Shown here piece after piece: positions 5,197-6,951 of a stretch of 6,951 nt of DNA. Source of the stretch: an uncultured Collinsella sp. (lineage in GTDB: Bacteria > Actinomycetota > Coriobacteriia > Coriobacteriales > Coriobacteriaceae); NCBI GenBank assembly GCA_958421655.1, contig CATZMG010000086.1, positions 1-6,951 of the forward strand, in the 5' to 3' direction. The notes below the pieces were generated by a model. That model was given only the letters and a program-made list of their open reading frames with translations. It was not told the origin of the DNA and did no database searches. Positions within the stretch are counted from its first letter, which is position 1; every line of letters starts with the position of its first letter. The position numbers were made by a program, and so were the translations under genes.

Positions 5197-6716
5197 TGGT
5201 CCCTCCTTCCCTGGTACATCGCCGCCTCGAGCACGTGATCCTGCGTCACTTGCTCGCTCTCGGCGACGTCTGCAATCGTGCGCGCAATGCGAACCAAGCG
5301 CACGATGCCGCGGCCCGTGAGATGCGTGCGTTTGGACAGACCGAGCACACACTTCTCCGCCGCATCATCGAGCTCAAAGGTCGAAACGACGCCGTCAATG
5401 GACCGTGTCTCGTCATCCTCGGCCTCGGCATCCGCATCGTCCATACGGGACTCGCGCCAGGCGCGAAAGGCGCGACCGCGCACAACGTAGTCACGTAACT
5501 CGGCCGACGACATACCCTCCGCGCCCTCGATAATCACCTGAGGGTCGGGACGGGTCACATCGATCATCATGTCGATACGGTCGGCCAAAGGACCGCGCAG
5601 TTTAGACCGATAGCGCTCGACCATCGCCGCCGAGCAGCGACACGGTACCTCGCGATCGCCCAAAAAGCCGCAGGGGCAGGGATTGCTCGCAGCCAGCAGC
5701 TGAAAGCGCGACGGGAAGGAAAAAGCCCCGTCGACGCGTACGATCCTGACGTAGCCGCGTTCGATAGGCTGACGCAGCGTCTGCAGCACACCCGTGGGAA
5801 ACTCGGCAAGCTCGTCCAAAAAGAGCACGCCGCCATGGGCAAGGCTGATCTCACCCGGGTGCACCGGGCGTCCGCCGCCGATAAGGCCTGCGGTCGAAAT
5901 ACTGTGATGGGGACTGCGGAAGGGCCGGTGCCCCGCCAACAAGCCATCAATGTTCTCGCCCAAAACCGAATGGATGCACAGCGCCTCCTGTTGATCCTCG
6001 ACGGAAAGCTCGGGCAGGATGCCGGTCATACGGCGTGCGAGCATCGTCTTGCCCGATCCCGGGGACCCAATCATGAGCAAGCCGAGTTCTCCTGCCGCCG
6101 CAAGCGCCATGCCGCGTTTACCGACTTCCTGCCCCAGCACGTCTGCATAGTCGAGCTCGGGCTCAAAGGTCGCCTCGACACCCTCGGAATCCAAGTAGTG
6201 CCGTGCGGCATCGCCCATGCCGTGAGCAAGCTGAGACAGATGGTCGATAAAGCCGCAATCCACGCCCGCGAGTGGCACATGCTGGTCGGACCTGCCGGCG
6301 ATAAAAGACAGCCCCATGTCGCGAGCCAATAGCTGAAACGCCACCTCGCCTTTGACAGGAAGCACCGTGCCGTCCAAGCCGAGCTCGCCGGCGATAAGAC
6401 AACGATCGAGGTTGTCGCGGGGAATCTGACCATCGGCCGCTAGAACCGCGATGGCGATGGGCAGATCAAAGCCGCTACCGGTCTTGCGAATATCGCCGGG
6501 CGCCAGATTGACCGTAATGCCCGAGCGCGGGATCTCAAAGCCGGCCGAGCGCATCGCACAGCGAATACGACCACGTGACTCCATCACCTCCATACTCGGG
6601 ATGCCGAGCATCTGAATGCCCGGAACGCCGCCGGCAAGCGAGACCTCGACCGTGACGTGAATCGCCTCGACACCGCGGATGCAGGCCGCGTGAACGGCAA
6701 ACGTCTCGAACGCCAT
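5193..6716 (-). CDS. comM: ComM/YifB-family AAA+ Mg-chelatase-like ATPase
   Basis: ComM is a hexameric AAA+ helicase that promotes branch migration when transforming DNA is integrated; in non-competent bacteria its role is less clear. The 507-residue protein matches the family (about 500-510). Residues 1-185 form the N-terminal ChlI/Lon-protease-like domain, with the blocks GVPGIQMLGIP (30-40) and TVNLAPGDIRKTGSGFDLPI (68-87). The AAA+ core has Walker A GSPGSGKT (217-224), FRSPHHSIS (266-274), Walker B GGVLFLDELAEF (295-306), and a four-cysteine site CPCG...CRC (C347, C349, C359, C361). PLADRID (376-382) contains an arginine-finger-like Arg. The C-terminal helical domain holds GIVRLVRIARTIADVA (470-485). 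An acidic stretch (425-437) lies between core and C-terminal domain. The ATG at 6716 overlaps the yraN TGA by one base and has AGGTG 5 nt upstream. The frame stays open further upstream, but that part lies inside yraN and looks unlike this family. Confidence 0.94.
   Translation of the reverse strand: MAFETFAVHAACIRGVEAIHVTVEVSLAGGVPGIQMLGIPSMEVMESRGRIRCAMRSAGFEIPRSGITVNLAPGDIRKTGSGFDLPIAIAVLAADGQIPRDNLDRCLIAGELGLDGTVLPVKGEVAFQLLARDMGLSFIAGRSDQHVPLAGVDCGFIDHLSQLAHGMGDAARHYLDSEGVEATFEPELDYADVLGQEVGKRGMALAAAGELGLLMIGSPGSGKTMLARRMTGILPELSVEDQQEALCIHSVLGENIDGLLAGHRPFRSPHHSISTAGLIGGGRPVHPGEISLAHGGVLFLDELAEFPTGVLQTLRQPIERGYVRIVRVDGAFSFPSRFQLLAASNPCPCGFLGDREVPCRCSAAMVERYRSKLRGPLADRIDMMIDVTRPDPQVIIEGAEGMSSAELRDYVVRGRAFRAWRESRMDDADAEAEDDETRSIDGVVSTFELDDAAEKCVLGLSKRTHLTGRGIVRLVRIARTIADVAESEQVTQDHVLEAAMYQGRRDQ
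5202..5207 (-). promoter_or_regulatory. dprA ribosome binding site inside comM
   Basis: AGGAGG lies within the last codons of comM (encoding the R-R before its final D-Q), 5 nt before the first ATG and 8 nt before the second. With the ATGA overlap it indicates translational coupling and fixes the dprA start at 5196 or 5193. Confidence 0.75.
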
Positions 6717-6951
6717 CACGACACCTGCCAATCGAACGCGTTGTACTGATGCTCGATCTCGGCGATATGCCCGCCGCGAATGGTGACACCCACTGCATCG
6801 AAGCGGATCGCCTTGAGCGGATAGTGCTCCATGAGATAGCAACTTGCGATACGGCGATACCGACGCTGCTTTTGGGCATCCACGGCCTCCTCGGGAAAGA
6901 CCCGCGTGGTGCAATCCAGGGCGACGCGCCTGGTCTTGACCTCGGCCATCA
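6716..6951 (-). CDS. YraN family (UPF0102) endonuclease-like protein, C-terminal part
   Basis: The C-terminal 78 or so residues of a small predicted PD-(D/E)xK nuclease-fold protein; family members are usually 115-130 residues, so about 40 N-terminal residues lie beyond the window. AEVKTRR near the start of the visible part is the conserved ExK half of the active site, followed by PEEAVDAQKQRRYRRIASCYL, split in the family as PEEAV and KQRRLRRLA. The visible ATG at 6949 is internal, because the family always has more sequence before EVK. The upstream acidic residues of the site are off-window. The biochemical role is not established. It lies next to comM and dprA, an arrangement common across bacteria, which suggests a DNA-processing job. 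Its TGA shares one base with the comM ATG. Confidence 0.88.
   Translation of the reverse strand, partial: MAEVKTRRVALDCTTRVFPEEAVDAQKQRRYRRIASCYLMEHYPLKAIRFDAVGVTIRGGHIAEIEHQYNAFDWQVS
6722..6726 (-). promoter_or_regulatory. comM ribosome binding site inside yraN
   Basis: AGGTG (within GCAGGTG) ends 5 nt before the ATG at 6716 and lies in the final codons of yraN. It is weaker than the dprA site but well spaced. It supports starting comM at MAFETF, which is also where similarity to the family begins. Confidence 0.5.

Noticed and set aside
5197..5352. Upstream extension of the dprA frame
   Set aside because: The extension lies wholly inside comM, is Arg/His/Ser-rich and unlike a SAM domain, whereas ATG at 5196 has AGGAGG and an ATGA overlap.
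6717..6914. Upstream extension of the comM frame
   Set aside because: It overlaps real yraN coding sequence. Similarity to the ComM family begins at MAFETF, which has a well-spaced ribosome binding site.
1..6951. Mobile elements, CRISPR arrays, tRNA genes, toxin-antitoxin or defence systems
   Set aside because: No long repeats, transposase or phage-like proteins or tRNA-like folds were seen. The single tyrosine recombinase is Xer-like, sits in a conserved housekeeping neighbourhood and has no attachment-site repeats beside it.

Overview
The window looks like core chromosome of a GC-rich Gram-positive bacterium, most likely a Coriobacteriia (Collinsella-like) actinobacterium. This rests on high-GC coding sequence, Gram-positive-style AGGAGG ribosome binding sites, the folate-dependent TrmFO tRNA methylase (absent from most other actinobacteria), and a gene order resembling the Firmicutes block dprA-(topA)-trmFO-xerC...rpsB-tsf-pyrH. 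The taxon is inferred from content and order, not from a database match. Every gene is on the minus strand, so transcription runs from high to low coordinates.

Upstream block (6951 to 1992): the C-terminal part of a YraN-family (UPF0102) nuclease-like protein, then comM/yifB (AAA+ Mg-chelatase-like helicase), dprA (ssDNA-binding RecA loader), trmFO (tRNA U54 methylation) and a XerC/XerD-type tyrosine recombinase. The genes touch or overlap: TGATG at yraN/comM, ATGA at comM/dprA, a 14-nt gap at dprA/trmFO, and an ATAG junction at trmFO/xerC. They are therefore probably one coupled operon whose promoter lies outside the window. DprA, ComM and YraN are competence or DNA-processing proteins, and the Xer recombinase also acts on DNA. 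TrmFO is the translation-related member. A weak hairpin with a short T-tract follows xerC.

Junction (1991 to 1773): a 219-nt non-coding stretch holds the candidate xerC terminator, a clear sigma70-type promoter (TTGGCA, 17 nt, extended -10 TGCTATCAT) and a leader of about 135 nt with several possible hairpins in front of rpsB.

Downstream block (1772 to 129): rpsB (ribosomal protein S2) and tsf (EF-Ts) form the classic two-gene translation operon, closed by a strong intrinsic terminator at 71-105. Beyond it a good ribosome binding site and a TTG codon at the very edge (10 to 8) probably mark the next gene, expected by gene order to be pyrH.

Nothing in the window is mobile, phage-derived, CRISPR-like or an obvious new system. 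The most interesting points are the missing conventional start codon of the xer gene, the dyad inside the rpsB promoter spacer, the possible rpsB leader regulation, and atypical residues in the DprA glycine loop.
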